Of a DNA stretch of 64,000 bases, positions 36,232 to 44,865 are shown piece after piece. Each line of letters opens with the position of its first letter. Position 1 is the stretch's first letter. The DNA is from Chitinophaga ginsengisoli. GTDB lineage: Bacteria; Bacteroidota; Bacteroidia; Chitinophagales; Chitinophagaceae. The position numbers and the translations under genes are program-made. A model generated the notes under the pieces. That model saw only the letters and a program-made list of their open reading frames with translations. It searched no databases and had not been told where the DNA came from. The stretch is taken from the NCBI RefSeq assembly GCF_003014595.1, contig NZ_PYGK01000005.1, positions 310,001 through 374,000 on the forward strand, read 5' to 3'.

Positions 36232-37211
36232 CACCCCGGATACTGATAACAGGTGCCAGCGGTTTTGTAGGATATCATCTGGTAGAGGCAGCTCTTGACG
36301 CAGGAATGGAGGTTTACGCCGCCGTACGTGCGTCAAGTAGTGTCTCCCACCTGAAACATTTGCCAGTAAATTTTGTTTATCCTGATTTCAACAGTAAGGA
36401 TGATCTGAAAGATCTGATCGTGAAACATGGATTTGATTACATCATTCATGGAGCAGGGGTAACAAAGGCAAAGTCTTTGGACGAGTACAACAGGATCAAT
36501 GCAGGGTATACCCTTAACCTGGTAGTAGCAGCCGCGGAATCGAGGGTACCCATTAAGAAATTTGTATTTATAAGCAGTCTGGCGGCCGTAGGCCCCATCG
36601 CATATGATGCCAGCTGGCCTGTACCGGATGTGGATAAACCCCAACCGGTGACCAGTTACGGAAAAAGTAAGTTACTGGCTGAAGAATACCTGGGAGTTAT
36701 TTCAGATGTCCCCTGGGTGGTATTAAGGCCCACCGCAGTGTATGGGCCAAGAGAACGGGACCTTTTCGTATTGTTCAAGACATACAGACGGGGTTTGGAA
36801 CCTTATATGGGCAAAGGCGCCCAGTGGCTGAGTTTTGTCTACGTCAAGGATCTCGCACAAGCAGCAATGCTGGCATTGACAGCTCCTGTATCGGGAACTA
36901 TGTATAATATTTCAGATGGTAAGCGGTATGACCGTTACGCACTGGCCAATGCTATAAAGCAACATCTGAAGCTGCACACTTTTCGTATTCACCTACCTCT
37001 GCCTGTTATTAGAACTGTTGCCACTATTATGGAAATGGTGAGTCGTGGGGCTCCCTTGCTGAATAGGGACAAACTGAATGAGCTGACGGCAGAGAACTGG
37101 GATTGCAATATTGAAAAGATCCGGCAGGACCTGGGCTATCGTCCCGTATATGACCTCGAAAAAGGGATACGGGAAACGCTGGACTGGTACACCGCCAATA
37201 AATGGTTTTGA
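36228..37211 (+). CDS. Extended SDR (NAD-epimerase family), candidate ceramide reductase CerR
   Basis: 327-residue Rossmann protein: nucleotide motif ITGASGFVGYHLVEAAL at residues 6-22, active-site serine region FISSLAAVGP (near 113), and catalytic Y-x3-K as SYGKSKLLAEEYL (about 142). Extended SDRs of the epimerase/dehydratase type are the family of CerR, which reduces 3-oxo-(dihydro)ceramide in bacteria. Overlap with the GNAT-like gene by 4 nt (ATGA) and position after spt support this reading. Alternatives, such as a sugar epimerase, cannot be ruled out by sequence alone but have no support from neighbours. Confidence 0.72.
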   Translation: MTPRILITGASGFVGYHLVEAALDAGMEVYAAVRASSSVSHLKHLPVNFVYPDFNSKDDLKDLIVKHGFDYIIHGAGVTKAKSLDEYNRINAGYTLNLVVAAAESRVPIKKFVFISSLAAVGPIAYDASWPVPDVDKPQPVTSYGKSKLLAEEYLGVISDVPWVVLRPTAVYGPRERDLFVLFKTYRRGLEPYMGKGAQWLSFVYVKDLAQAAMLALTAPVSGTMYNISDGKRYDRYALANAIKQHLKLHTFRIHLPLPVIRTVATIMEMVSRGAPLLNRDKLNELTAENWDCNIEKIRQDLGYRPVYDLEKGIRETLDWYTANKWF

Positions 37212-37243
37212 TTAAAACAGTTAAATAAAAGTCTCACATTTTT

Positions 37244-38569
37244 ATGAAACATCAAATTAAAGAAGCAAAAGGGAAACTGGGTGTCCTGATGCCGGGCCTT
37301 GGCGCGGTAGCCACGACATTCATTGCCGGAGTAGAATCAATTAAGAAAGGGCTGTCAAAGCCCATTGGCTCGGTCGCACAGATGGGCCACATCAGATTGG
37401 GAAAAAGAACTGAAAACAGGAATCCGCTGATTAAAGACTTCGTTTCCTTAGCTAATCTGAATGACCTTGTATTTGGTGGTTGGGATGTGTATGAAGATAA
37501 TGTGTATACCGCCGCAGTAAAAGCTGAAGTACTTGACAGGTTTATGCTGGAAGCCATTAAACCCGAACTGGAATCCATCGTTCCAATGAAGGCAGCTTTC
37601 GATAAAAACTTTGTTAAAAATCTGGATGGCACACACGTTAAGGACTTTAAGACCCGTTATGACCTGGCACAGGCCGTAATAGAGGACATTAAAAATTTCC
37701 AGAAAGAAAAGGGTTGTGACCGTGTTGTAATGGTATGGTGCGGTTCTACCGAAATATATCACGAAGCTGCAGACGTTCACCAGTCACTGGCTGCATTTGA
37801 ACAGGGGCTGAAAGATAATGATCCGCGTATCGCTCCGAGCATGATCTATGCATATGCGGCACTCACCCTGGGCATTCCTTTTGCGAACGGTGCACCCAAC
37901 CTGACCTGTGACATTCCTGCACTCGTAGAATTGTCCAAGAAAACTAAAACACCGATCGCCGGTAAAGACTTCAAAACCGGTCAGACCCTGATGAAGACTA
38001 TCCTGGCCCCTGGTTTACAGGCACGTGCGCTGGGCATGGAAGGCTGGTTCTCTACCAACATCCTGGGTAACCGCGATGGATGGGTACTGGACGATCCTGA
38101 TAACTTTAAAACAAAAGAAGTATCCAAACTGGGTGTGTTGGAAGACATCCTGATGCCGGAAGAAAATCCTGAACTGTATGGTGACATGTACCACAAGATC
38201 AGGATCAACTATTATCCTCCGCGTAAGGACAACAAGGAAAGTTGGGATAACATTGACATATTTGGTTGGATGGGCTATAAAATGCAGATCAAGGTAAATT
38301 TCCTTTGCCGTGACTCTATCCTGGCAGCGCCAATCGTACTCGACCTCGCACTGTTCATCGACTTTGCGAAACGTGCCGGTATGAGCGGTATCCAGGAATG
38401 GCTGTCCTTCTATCTGAAATCACCACAAACAGCACCAGGCCTGCGTCCTGAGCATGATATCTTCAAACAGCTGATCAAGTTGCAGAATACCCTGCGCTAC
38501 CTGATGGGTGAAGATCTGATCACGCACCTTGGGCTGGATTATTACGAAGGAATCTTAAACGAAGGATGA
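37244..38569 (+). CDS. ino1: Myo-inositol-1-phosphate synthase
   Basis: 441-residue NAD-dependent enzyme turning glucose 6-phosphate into inositol 1-phosphate. The N-terminal KGKLGVLMPGLGAVATTFIAGVE region binds NAD; the substrate/catalytic region NGAPNLTCDIPALVELSKKTKTPIAGKDFKTGQT (about 213-246) and the following LGNRDG and YYPPRKDNKESWDNIDIFGW are family signatures. Bacterial length and layout. 32 nt after the SDR gene and overlapping the next gene by 4 nt. It supplies the inositol head group for the lipid made by this operon. Confidence 0.93.
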   Translation: MKHQIKEAKGKLGVLMPGLGAVATTFIAGVESIKKGLSKPIGSVAQMGHIRLGKRTENRNPLIKDFVSLANLNDLVFGGWDVYEDNVYTAAVKAEVLDRFMLEAIKPELESIVPMKAAFDKNFVKNLDGTHVKDFKTRYDLAQAVIEDIKNFQKEKGCDRVVMVWCGSTEIYHEAADVHQSLAAFEQGLKDNDPRIAPSMIYAYAALTLGIPFANGAPNLTCDIPALVELSKKTKTPIAGKDFKTGQTLMKTILAPGLQARALGMEGWFSTNILGNRDGWVLDDPDNFKTKEVSKLGVLEDILMPEENPELYGDMYHKIRINYYPPRKDNKESWDNIDIFGWMGYKMQIKVNFLCRDSILAAPIVLDLALFIDFAKRAGMSGIQEWLSFYLKSPQTAPGLRPEHDIFKQLIKLQNTLRYLMGEDLITHLGLDYYEGILNEG

Positions 38570-39030
38570 TCCGAATTCATAAAATAATCGCTACCAGCCT
38601 GGGCATAGGCTACATTGGCAAGGGAGGGGGCACGGTTGCTGCCGCCGTGACAGCTCTTTGCTGGTACCTTGCGCAGGCTGGTGGTAATATATCTGTCATA
38701 TGGCAGGTAGCTATTACCATTGCCATCACATTGTTAGGCATTTGGTCCGGTACGGAAGTTGAACCTTATTGGGGGAAGGACGACAAGAAAGTAGTGATAG
38801 ATGAAGTGTCCGGTATGTGTTTCAGTCTGCTGTTCCTGCCGGTAACTCCCGGTTATGTGCTGGCGGGACTTGTATTGTTCAGATTCTTTGATATCCGTAA
38901 ACCATTACTGATCCGCCGTACCGAGCAGCTGCCCGGAGGACTAGGAGTAATGATGGATGACGTGGTAGCAGGAGTATACACCAACTTGTTACTGCAGATT
39001 GTTTATCACAGTAACGTTTTTGGACAATGA
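38566..39030 (+). CDS. PgpA-family phosphatase, candidate phosphatidylinositol-phosphate phosphatase
   Basis: 154-residue membrane phosphatase. PgpA-family motifs: SLGIGYIGKGGGTVAAAVTALCWYL at the N-terminus, VVIDEVSGMCFSLLFLP (about 79), and a C-terminal GGLGVMMDDVVAGVYTNLLLQ. The family normally dephosphorylates phosphatidylglycerophosphate, but in Bacteroides inositol-lipid clusters a PgpA-like protein is assigned to phosphatidylinositol phosphate. Between inositol-phosphate synthase and a CDP-alcohol transferase gene, the latter role is more likely here. Overlaps both neighbours by 4 nt. Confidence 0.82.
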   Translation: MIRIHKIIATSLGIGYIGKGGGTVAAAVTALCWYLAQAGGNISVIWQVAITIAITLLGIWSGTEVEPYWGKDDKKVVIDEVSGMCFSLLFLPVTPGYVLAGLVLFRFFDIRKPLLIRRTEQLPGGLGVMMDDVVAGVYTNLLLQIVYHSNVFGQ

Positions 39031-39422
39031 TTAAATTTTTGAAGGCTCAGGCCTCTTCACTGATAGCGACAGGTGTGGATTTCCTGGTGGTGATCTTACT
39101 GTCAAGCCAGGCAGGCGCCTGGTATGTCGGTGCAAATATGGCCGGTACCTTTGCAGGTGGAGCCACCAATTTTATAATAAACAGGCAGTGGGTCTTTAAT
39201 AAAGAGAAAAGTGCGATCGGAGGACAAGCACTGCGCTATGGTATCACCTGGGTGGGGAATATGCTGCTAAATGCAGCAGGAGTGTGGCTCATACTGCATT
39301 TTACAGGATGGTACAGTCTTATTGAAAGAGTAGCCATGGTTAAAATGATAGTGTCATTACTGATTGGTTTTACTTATAGTTATATAATGCAGAAGCGGTT
39401 CGTTTTTAAAGATGTTAGATAG
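39027..39422 (+). CDS. GtrA family four-helix membrane protein
   Basis: 131-residue protein with four predicted membrane helices (about 10-30, 36-56, 72-95, 103-124) and the GtrA-type motif GATNFIINRQWVFNKE (about 47). GtrA proteins are implicated in moving lipid-linked sugars or similar lipids across the inner membrane. In this operon it may flip an inositol lipid or its precursor (inference). Overlaps the phosphatase gene by 4 nt and the DUF5686 gene by 11 nt. Confidence 0.8.
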   Translation: MIKFLKAQASSLIATGVDFLVVILLSSQAGAWYVGANMAGTFAGGATNFIINRQWVFNKEKSAIGGQALRYGITWVGNMLLNAAGVWLILHFTGWYSLIERVAMVKMIVSLLIGFTYSYIMQKRFVFKDVR

Positions 39423-41970
39423 AATGAATGGTAGTAAAAATATTAGTTTAGGTCTTTTGTTATTGCTTACGCTCGGCTTTAGTTCAGTATTTGCACAGAC
39501 AACGAAAGTGAAGGGTGTGGTTACAGACAAAACAGGTACACCGTTGCCCTTTGCAAGTGTCTTTGTACCCGGTACTTCCTTCGGCATCGCTACTGATGCT
39601 GCAGGCCGGTACGAATTGCAGTTTGATAGCCCAAAAGATAGTGTACGGTTTTCCCTGATGGGGTATAAAACCGTTGTAATACGCGTACAGAGAGGTAGTG
39701 AACAGGTCAGGAATGTAACCCTGGAAAGTGGCGCCAAAAACCTGAGTGAAGTAGTCATCAAGCGTAAGAGAGAAAGATACCGTAACAAGGATAACCCGGC
39801 AGTAGAGTTGATCCGACTGGTCATTGATAACAAATCAAAGAACAGAATGGAGCATTATGACTATGCCAATTATAACCAGTACGAGAAACTGGAGTTTGCC
39901 CTGAGCAATGTTTCTGAGAAGATCAGTAACAACCGGTTCACCCGGAAGTATAAATTTGTGTTTGACAACCAGGATACAACCAAGATGGCGGGACGTTCAC
40001 TCCTCCCGATGTACCTGGAAGAAAAACTGGCAGATGTGTACTATCGCAGGGACCCTGAAAAGAAGAAAACGATCATCACTGCTGATAAGAAGGTCAGCTT
40101 TGAGAACTATATCGATAACCGCGGTTTGAGCGCTTATCTGAACCACATTTACCAGGACGTGGATATCTACGACAACAATATGATGTTGTTCACCAACCAG
40201 TTCCTGAGTCCCATTGCAGATGCCGGTCCTACCTTTTACAGGTATTACATTGCCGATACCATCAAAACAGAAGACAGTACAAAACTGATTGTCCTGGAAT
40301 TCTACCCCAGGAACAAGGCCGACCGTTTACTGGAAGGTAAAATGTACATCACGCTGGATGGAAAATACGCTATACAGAAGGCGGATATGACGGCCAATAA
40401 AGAGATCAACCTGAACTTTATCCGTGATTTCCACCTCTATATGGACTTCGAAAAGACACCGGATGGCCGTTATTTCATGAACAAGAACACCCTGATGGCC
40501 GATTTTGGTCTCTTCAAGGGCAAGAGCGGTCTTTACGGAGAACGAACGGTGTCCCTGAAGAACATGGTGATCAACAAGCCTATGCCGGAGAAGTTCTATG
40601 AAGGAAGCTCCTATGTGGAAAATGAGGAGGAAGCACAGAAACCCGAAAGCTTCTGGGAACAGAACAGGCACGATACGCTGACCACGGCAGAGTCGAAGGT
40701 ATATGCCAATATTGACAGTCTGCAGCATATGAAGTCCTTCAGACGGACCATGGACATTGCTACCCTGCTGCTGGCCGGCTGGAAGAGCGTAGGTCCCAAG
40801 TTTGAAGTAGGCCCCGTGAATACCTTCTATAACTTCAACCCGGTGGAAGGTTTCCGTTTGAGGTTGGGGGGAAGGACCACGCCTAAGTTCAATAAGAGCA
40901 TTTACCTGGAAGGATACGGCGCTTACGGTTTCAAAGATCAGAAATGGAAATATTACTTCGGAGGCTCCTATGCCTTTAACCATAAGTCCATTTACGACTG
41001 GCCGGTACGCGCTGTCAAAGCCAGCTACCAGCACGATACCAAGATCCCGGGTCAGGAACTGCAGTTCGTACAGGAAGACAACTTCCTGCTGTCCTTCAAA
41101 CGTGGTAACAACGATAAATGGTTGTACAATGACATTTACAGGGTGTACTATCTCCATGAGCTGTACAACCACTCGTCTTTCCAGGTAGGCTTCAAACACT
41201 GGCAACAGACGCCCGCCGGTACCCTGTCTTATTATAAGGGCACCAGCGTTCCAGACAGTGTGAAAAAGATCACTACGTCAGAGTTGTCGCTGGAACTGCG
41301 TTGGGCGCCTCATGAGCAGTTCTACCAGGGTAAGAACTTCAGGATTCCCATCCCCAACAAATATCCTATCTTCACACTCAGGGCGATCGCGGGAGTGAAG
41401 GGGCTGTTCAACAGTGGTTACAATTACCAGAACGTCTCCCTGAATATTTATAAGATGGTATACCTTTCTCAGCTGGGGTATAGCGAGGTAGTAGTAGAAG
41501 GTGGTTACGTCTTCGGACACATACCTTATCCGTTGTTGACCATTCACAGAGCGAACCAGACATATGCTTACCAGTTAGAGTCGTATAACCTGATGAACTT
41601 CCTGGAATTTGTGAGTGACCGCTATGCTGGTATAAATATTGACCATAACTTCAACGGATTTATCTTCAATAAGATACCTTTGCTGAAGAAACTGAAACTC
41701 CGTGAAGTAGCTGCCATTAAAGTGCTGTACGGTGGCTTGAGCAAAGGCAACGATCCAAGACTGGATCCGTCGAAGATACAGTTCTCAAATTATTCGGATG
41801 GAGTACCCATTACTTATACACTGGGCAATACGCCATATGTGGAAGGTAGTGTGGGTATCGCCAATATATTCAAACTGCTGAGGTTGGACCTCGTGAAGAG
41901 GTTTACATACCTGGATAACCCATTGATTGCCAATTGGGGTATCAGAGGCAGGGTTAGATTTGATTTTTAA
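39412..41970 (+). CDS. DUF5686 outer-membrane protein with carboxypeptidase-D-like regulatory domain
   Basis: 852 residues (ATG at 39412 overlaps the preceding gene; a second ATG at 39424 is an alternative). Signal peptide (ISLGLLLLLTLGFSSVFAQ), a CarboxypepD_reg-like beta domain (about 30-105, KVKGVVTDKTGTPLPFASVFVPGT), then the DUF5686 region with alternating aromatic/polar strands expected of a large outer-membrane barrel, ending in FDF as barrels often do. Function of DUF5686 is not established. Its place among lipid-synthesis genes suggests transport of the product to the outer membrane or surface, which is inference. Confidence 0.85.
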   Translation: MLDRMNGSKNISLGLLLLLTLGFSSVFAQTTKVKGVVTDKTGTPLPFASVFVPGTSFGIATDAAGRYELQFDSPKDSVRFSLMGYKTVVIRVQRGSEQVRNVTLESGAKNLSEVVIKRKRERYRNKDNPAVELIRLVIDNKSKNRMEHYDYANYNQYEKLEFALSNVSEKISNNRFTRKYKFVFDNQDTTKMAGRSLLPMYLEEKLADVYYRRDPEKKKTIITADKKVSFENYIDNRGLSAYLNHIYQDVDIYDNNMMLFTNQFLSPIADAGPTFYRYYIADTIKTEDSTKLIVLEFYPRNKADRLLEGKMYITLDGKYAIQKADMTANKEINLNFIRDFHLYMDFEKTPDGRYFMNKNTLMADFGLFKGKSGLYGERTVSLKNMVINKPMPEKFYEGSSYVENEEEAQKPESFWEQNRHDTLTTAESKVYANIDSLQHMKSFRRTMDIATLLLAGWKSVGPKFEVGPVNTFYNFNPVEGFRLRLGGRTTPKFNKSIYLEGYGAYGFKDQKWKYYFGGSYAFNHKSIYDWPVRAVKASYQHDTKIPGQELQFVQEDNFLLSFKRGNNDKWLYNDIYRVYYLHELYNHSSFQVGFKHWQQTPAGTLSYYKGTSVPDSVKKITTSELSLELRWAPHEQFYQGKNFRIPIPNKYPIFTLRAIAGVKGLFNSGYNYQNVSLNIYKMVYLSQLGYSEVVVEGGYVFGHIPYPLLTIHRANQTYAYQLESYNLMNFLEFVSDRYAGINIDHNFNGFIFNKIPLLKKLKLREVAAIKVLYGGLSKGNDPRLDPSKIQFSNYSDGVPITYTLGNTPYVEGSVGIANIFKLLRLDLVKRFTYLDNPLIANWGIRGRVRFDF

Positions 41971-41989
41971 TGTTTTTCAATCGTAAGCC

Positions 41990-43264
41990 ATGAAAAAACG
42001 ATTCAGAGATAAGCTGCAGCAAGCAATTTACGTGGTGATCAACCCTCTGGTAAAGGGCTTAATCAAGCTGGGGCTGACGCCCAACGCCGTTACCCTGATC
42101 GGGTTCCTCCTGAATGTAGGTGTGGTAGTCATATTTGTAGCAGGAGTAGAGGAAGGCCACAGGGGAGACCTGTCTTATGTAGGATGGGCCGGTGCCCTGA
42201 TCCTTTTTGCAGGATTATTTGATATGCTGGACGGGCAGGTAGCCCGCCTGGGAAGTATGGGGTCGCGATTCGGCGCCCTGTTCGATTCTGTACTGGACCG
42301 TTACAGTGAAATGGTCCTGTTCCTCGGTATCTGTTATTACCTGATCGGACACCACTATTTCCTGAGTTCTATATTTGCCTTTATTGCACTGATCGGCTCT
42401 ATGATGGTAAGTTATACCAGAGCGCGTGCAGAAGGTCTCGGTATTGAGTGTAAAGGTGGGCTGATGCAACGCCCGGAAAGGATCGTGATCATTTCCCTGT
42501 CTGCCATCGCCTGCGGTATCACTTCACACTTCATTGGCGGGGACTACAAACTGTTTATACCAGGTATTCCTTTCCATGTATTTGAGACCATTTCGATCTT
42601 TACCTTCCCGCTGTTCATCATGGCAATCATGACCAATGTGACTGCCGTAGGCCGCCTGAAGGATGCGAAGAAAGCAATGGACCAGCAGGACCAGGTTACC
42701 CGCGTCATCAGAAGCGCTACCACCACTCCGGTAATTGCCCTGTTGATCATGGTATTGCCTTTTATGGCAGTGGCCAATGCACAGACCACAAAGACAGAAC
42801 CGGTATTCCCGGTACCGAGCAATATCCCGCATATGCTGTTTTACATGCAGCGTACGCCTAATGCCAACACGATCATTTACGACCTGAACCTGCAACAGGA
42901 TGGTACACTTGACGAAGACCAGCCGGTGAATATCTACTGGATCAGGTACACAGAAAATGGCGAAAAGAAGGGATTAAATTATATACAACGTAAATTTGCG
43001 TACGGACTGAAGGTGAAGCAACTGGCGAAAGACAAGTATGAATTACGTTCTGTAGCCTATGATAAGAAAAAGATGTACCTGATGAAGTCTGCCCAGGGCG
43101 ACTACCATATCTATACCCAGATCGGTAATGTAATGGCGCAGTTGAACAGGATCTACCTGCAGATCGAAGGCGGCACCTTCTGGTTCCCGAATGTAGTATA
43201 CGTAGAAATGAAAGGAATAGACCCTGCTACCGGTAAAGAAATAAAGGAGCAGTTTAAGCCATAA
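41990..43264 (+). CDS. CDP-alcohol phosphatidyltransferase fused to a C-terminal DUF4833-like domain
   Basis: 424 residues. N-terminal part (1-225) is an integral membrane CDP-alcohol transferase with the full catalytic pattern D81-G-x2-A85-R86-x8-G95-x3-D99-x3-D103; in this operon it should make phosphatidylinositol phosphate from CDP-diacylglycerol and inositol phosphate. After residue 245 a further hydrophobic stretch ends in an AVANAQ signal-like sequence and leads to about 160 extra residues (HMLFYMQRTPNANTIIYDLN...) which I read as a DUF4833-like periplasmic domain. That fusion roughly doubles the usual length of about 200-240. Follows the DUF5686 gene by 19 nt. Confidence 0.85.
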   Translation: MKKRFRDKLQQAIYVVINPLVKGLIKLGLTPNAVTLIGFLLNVGVVVIFVAGVEEGHRGDLSYVGWAGALILFAGLFDMLDGQVARLGSMGSRFGALFDSVLDRYSEMVLFLGICYYLIGHHYFLSSIFAFIALIGSMMVSYTRARAEGLGIECKGGLMQRPERIVIISLSAIACGITSHFIGGDYKLFIPGIPFHVFETISIFTFPLFIMAIMTNVTAVGRLKDAKKAMDQQDQVTRVIRSATTTPVIALLIMVLPFMAVANAQTTKTEPVFPVPSNIPHMLFYMQRTPNANTIIYDLNLQQDGTLDEDQPVNIYWIRYTENGEKKGLNYIQRKFAYGLKVKQLAKDKYELRSVAYDKKKMYLMKSAQGDYHIYTQIGNVMAQLNRIYLQIEGGTFWFPNVVYVEMKGIDPATGKEIKEQFKP

Positions 43265-43287
43265 AGGTTTGATAAAATTCACAACGA

Positions 43288-43908
43288 ATGAGTAATAGAC
43301 AGTACGTTTCCAACTCGCAGGAGTCTGTGCCCATGTTCAAGAACGGATTGCTGGAGAGTTTATCTAAAGTACATTTCAGCGTTCCGCTGTTCTTATATGT
43401 TCCTGTGATCATTTATTGTTGCTGGATGGCGTTGGCAACAGTAAAGACCGGCGTGGTAATATGGCTGCTCTGTATAGCAGCAGGTATCTTTGTCTGGTCG
43501 CTGACAGAATACATCATGCACCGCTTTGTATTCCATTTTGTACCGAAGTCTTCCTGGGGATTGAAGCTGCACTTCATTTTCCATGGTGTGCATCATGACT
43601 ATCCCAATGACAGGTTACGCCTGGTATTGCCGCCATCTGTGAGCATACCGCTGGCACTGGGCTTCTGGTTCCTCTATAGAAGTTTTATACCTGAAATATA
43701 TTTTTACGGATTTTATGCGGGCTTCATCGGCGGATATCTTTTCTATGATATCTCCCATTACGCCCTGCATCATTTCAATTTTAAAGGCAAGTTCTGGAAG
43801 AAGTTAAAGAAACACCACATGATGCATCACTATGCCGATGCTAACAAAGGATATGGCGTGAGTTCTTCATTCTGGGACAAGATCTTCGGATCAGATTTTC
43901 AAAAGTGA
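43288..43908 (+). CDS. Fatty acid hydroxylase, FA2H/Scs7-like
   Basis: 206-residue membrane di-iron enzyme of the sterol desaturase/fatty acid hydroxylase superfamily. Histidine clusters are visible: HRFVFH (about 76-81), HFIFHGVHHDYPNDRLRLVLPP (about 94-115), HYALHH (about 155) and KKHHMMHHY (about 171). The GVHH-x-YPND-x-LRLV-x-PP run resembles eukaryotic FA2H/Scs7, which 2-hydroxylate the N-acyl chain of ceramide. It should therefore add a hydroxyl group to the operon's sphingolipid; acyl chain or base cannot be told apart from sequence. 23 nt after the fused transferase and 6 nt before the PAP2 gene. Confidence 0.83.
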   Translation: MSNRQYVSNSQESVPMFKNGLLESLSKVHFSVPLFLYVPVIIYCCWMALATVKTGVVIWLLCIAAGIFVWSLTEYIMHRFVFHFVPKSSWGLKLHFIFHGVHHDYPNDRLRLVLPPSVSIPLALGFWFLYRSFIPEIYFYGFYAGFIGGYLFYDISHYALHHFNFKGKFWKKLKKHHMMHHYADANKGYGVSSSFWDKIFGSDFQK

Positions 43909-43914
43909 GATAAG

Positions 43915-44865
43915 ATGGATGCACCGGTTCCTGCCAGGCCTACAACTGCTTTTTTTGATAGGCGAAATATGCTGATCGTTACCGCGATCAGCATTGCTTA
44001 TCTGTTGCTTTCCGCCTGGTTGCTTGGCTTTAAGAGTGACCAGCTGTGGCTGATAGCAATTTTTAATGTCTGTTATTACATATCACGACCGACCCGGCGT
44101 TTTATACTGGGTTTTTCGATCTTCATTTTTTACTGGATCGTGTTTGACTATATGAAGGCATTCCCGAACTACCTGACGGGGCCTGTACATATCAAGGACA
44201 TTTATGAGACAGAAAAAGCCTGGTTTGGTGTGACGATGGATGGGGTGAGAGTAACTCCCAACGAATATTGGCTGCATCATACACAGGTATGGCTGGATGT
44301 GCTGACAGGATCATTCTATTTATGCTGGGTGCCGGTACCGCTGGCATTTGCTGCTTACCTGTTCTATAAAGACAGGCTGGCATTCCTGCACTTCGCGTTT
44401 ACCTTCATACTGGTTAACTGGATCGGATATATCATTTATTATACTTATCCCGCAGCACCACCATGGTATGTACAGTTACACGGCTTTGACTTCATTGCAA
44501 GTACACCGGGTAATACCGCTGGACTGGCCAGGTTTGACACCGCGCTGAACGTGAATATCTTCGGTTCATTATACGCAAAAGGATCAAATGTATTTGCTGC
44601 AATGCCGTCCCTGCATTCTGCCTATCCGTTGATCGTATTCTTCTACGCGAGGAAGACCACTAATCTGTTCTTTACGACCATTTTTGGGATCATTGCCCTA
44701 GGTATCTGGTTTTCAGCTGTTTATACCAGCCATCACTACGTACTGGATGTATTGGCAGGTATTGCCTGCGCCAGCACAGGTATTGCCCTATATAGGCTCG
44801 TATTGATGAGAAGCGTGGCTTACAATGAGCGGATCAACAAGTACTATTCGGCTGTTACGAAGTAG
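43915..44865 (+). CDS. PAP2-family inositolphosphotransferase, Aur1/IPC-synthase-like
   Basis: 316 residues, about six membrane helices. Lipid-phosphatase motifs C2 (AAMPSLHSAYPL, about 224) and C3 (SHHYVLDVLAG, about 269) are present, in the spacing and wording of fungal Aur1 and other inositol-phosphoryl-ceramide synthases (PAP2_3 group). It would transfer phosphoinositol from phosphatidylinositol to ceramide, completing the pathway encoded by the operon. Last gene; 6 nt after the hydroxylase. The 3' end overlaps the convergent TPR gene by 11 nt. Confidence 0.82.
   Translation: MDAPVPARPTTAFFDRRNMLIVTAISIAYLLLSAWLLGFKSDQLWLIAIFNVCYYISRPTRRFILGFSIFIFYWIVFDYMKAFPNYLTGPVHIKDIYETEKAWFGVTMDGVRVTPNEYWLHHTQVWLDVLTGSFYLCWVPVPLAFAAYLFYKDRLAFLHFAFTFILVNWIGYIIYYTYPAAPPWYVQLHGFDFIASTPGNTAGLARFDTALNVNIFGSLYAKGSNVFAAMPSLHSAYPLIVFFYARKTTNLFFTTIFGIIALGIWFSAVYTSHHYVLDVLAGIACASTGIALYRLVLMRSVAYNERINKYYSAVTK

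Noticed and set aside
40327..41205. 292-codon open frame on the minus strand inside the DUF5686 gene
   Set aside because: Antisense to a coherent outer-membrane protein; residues show no recognisable domain.
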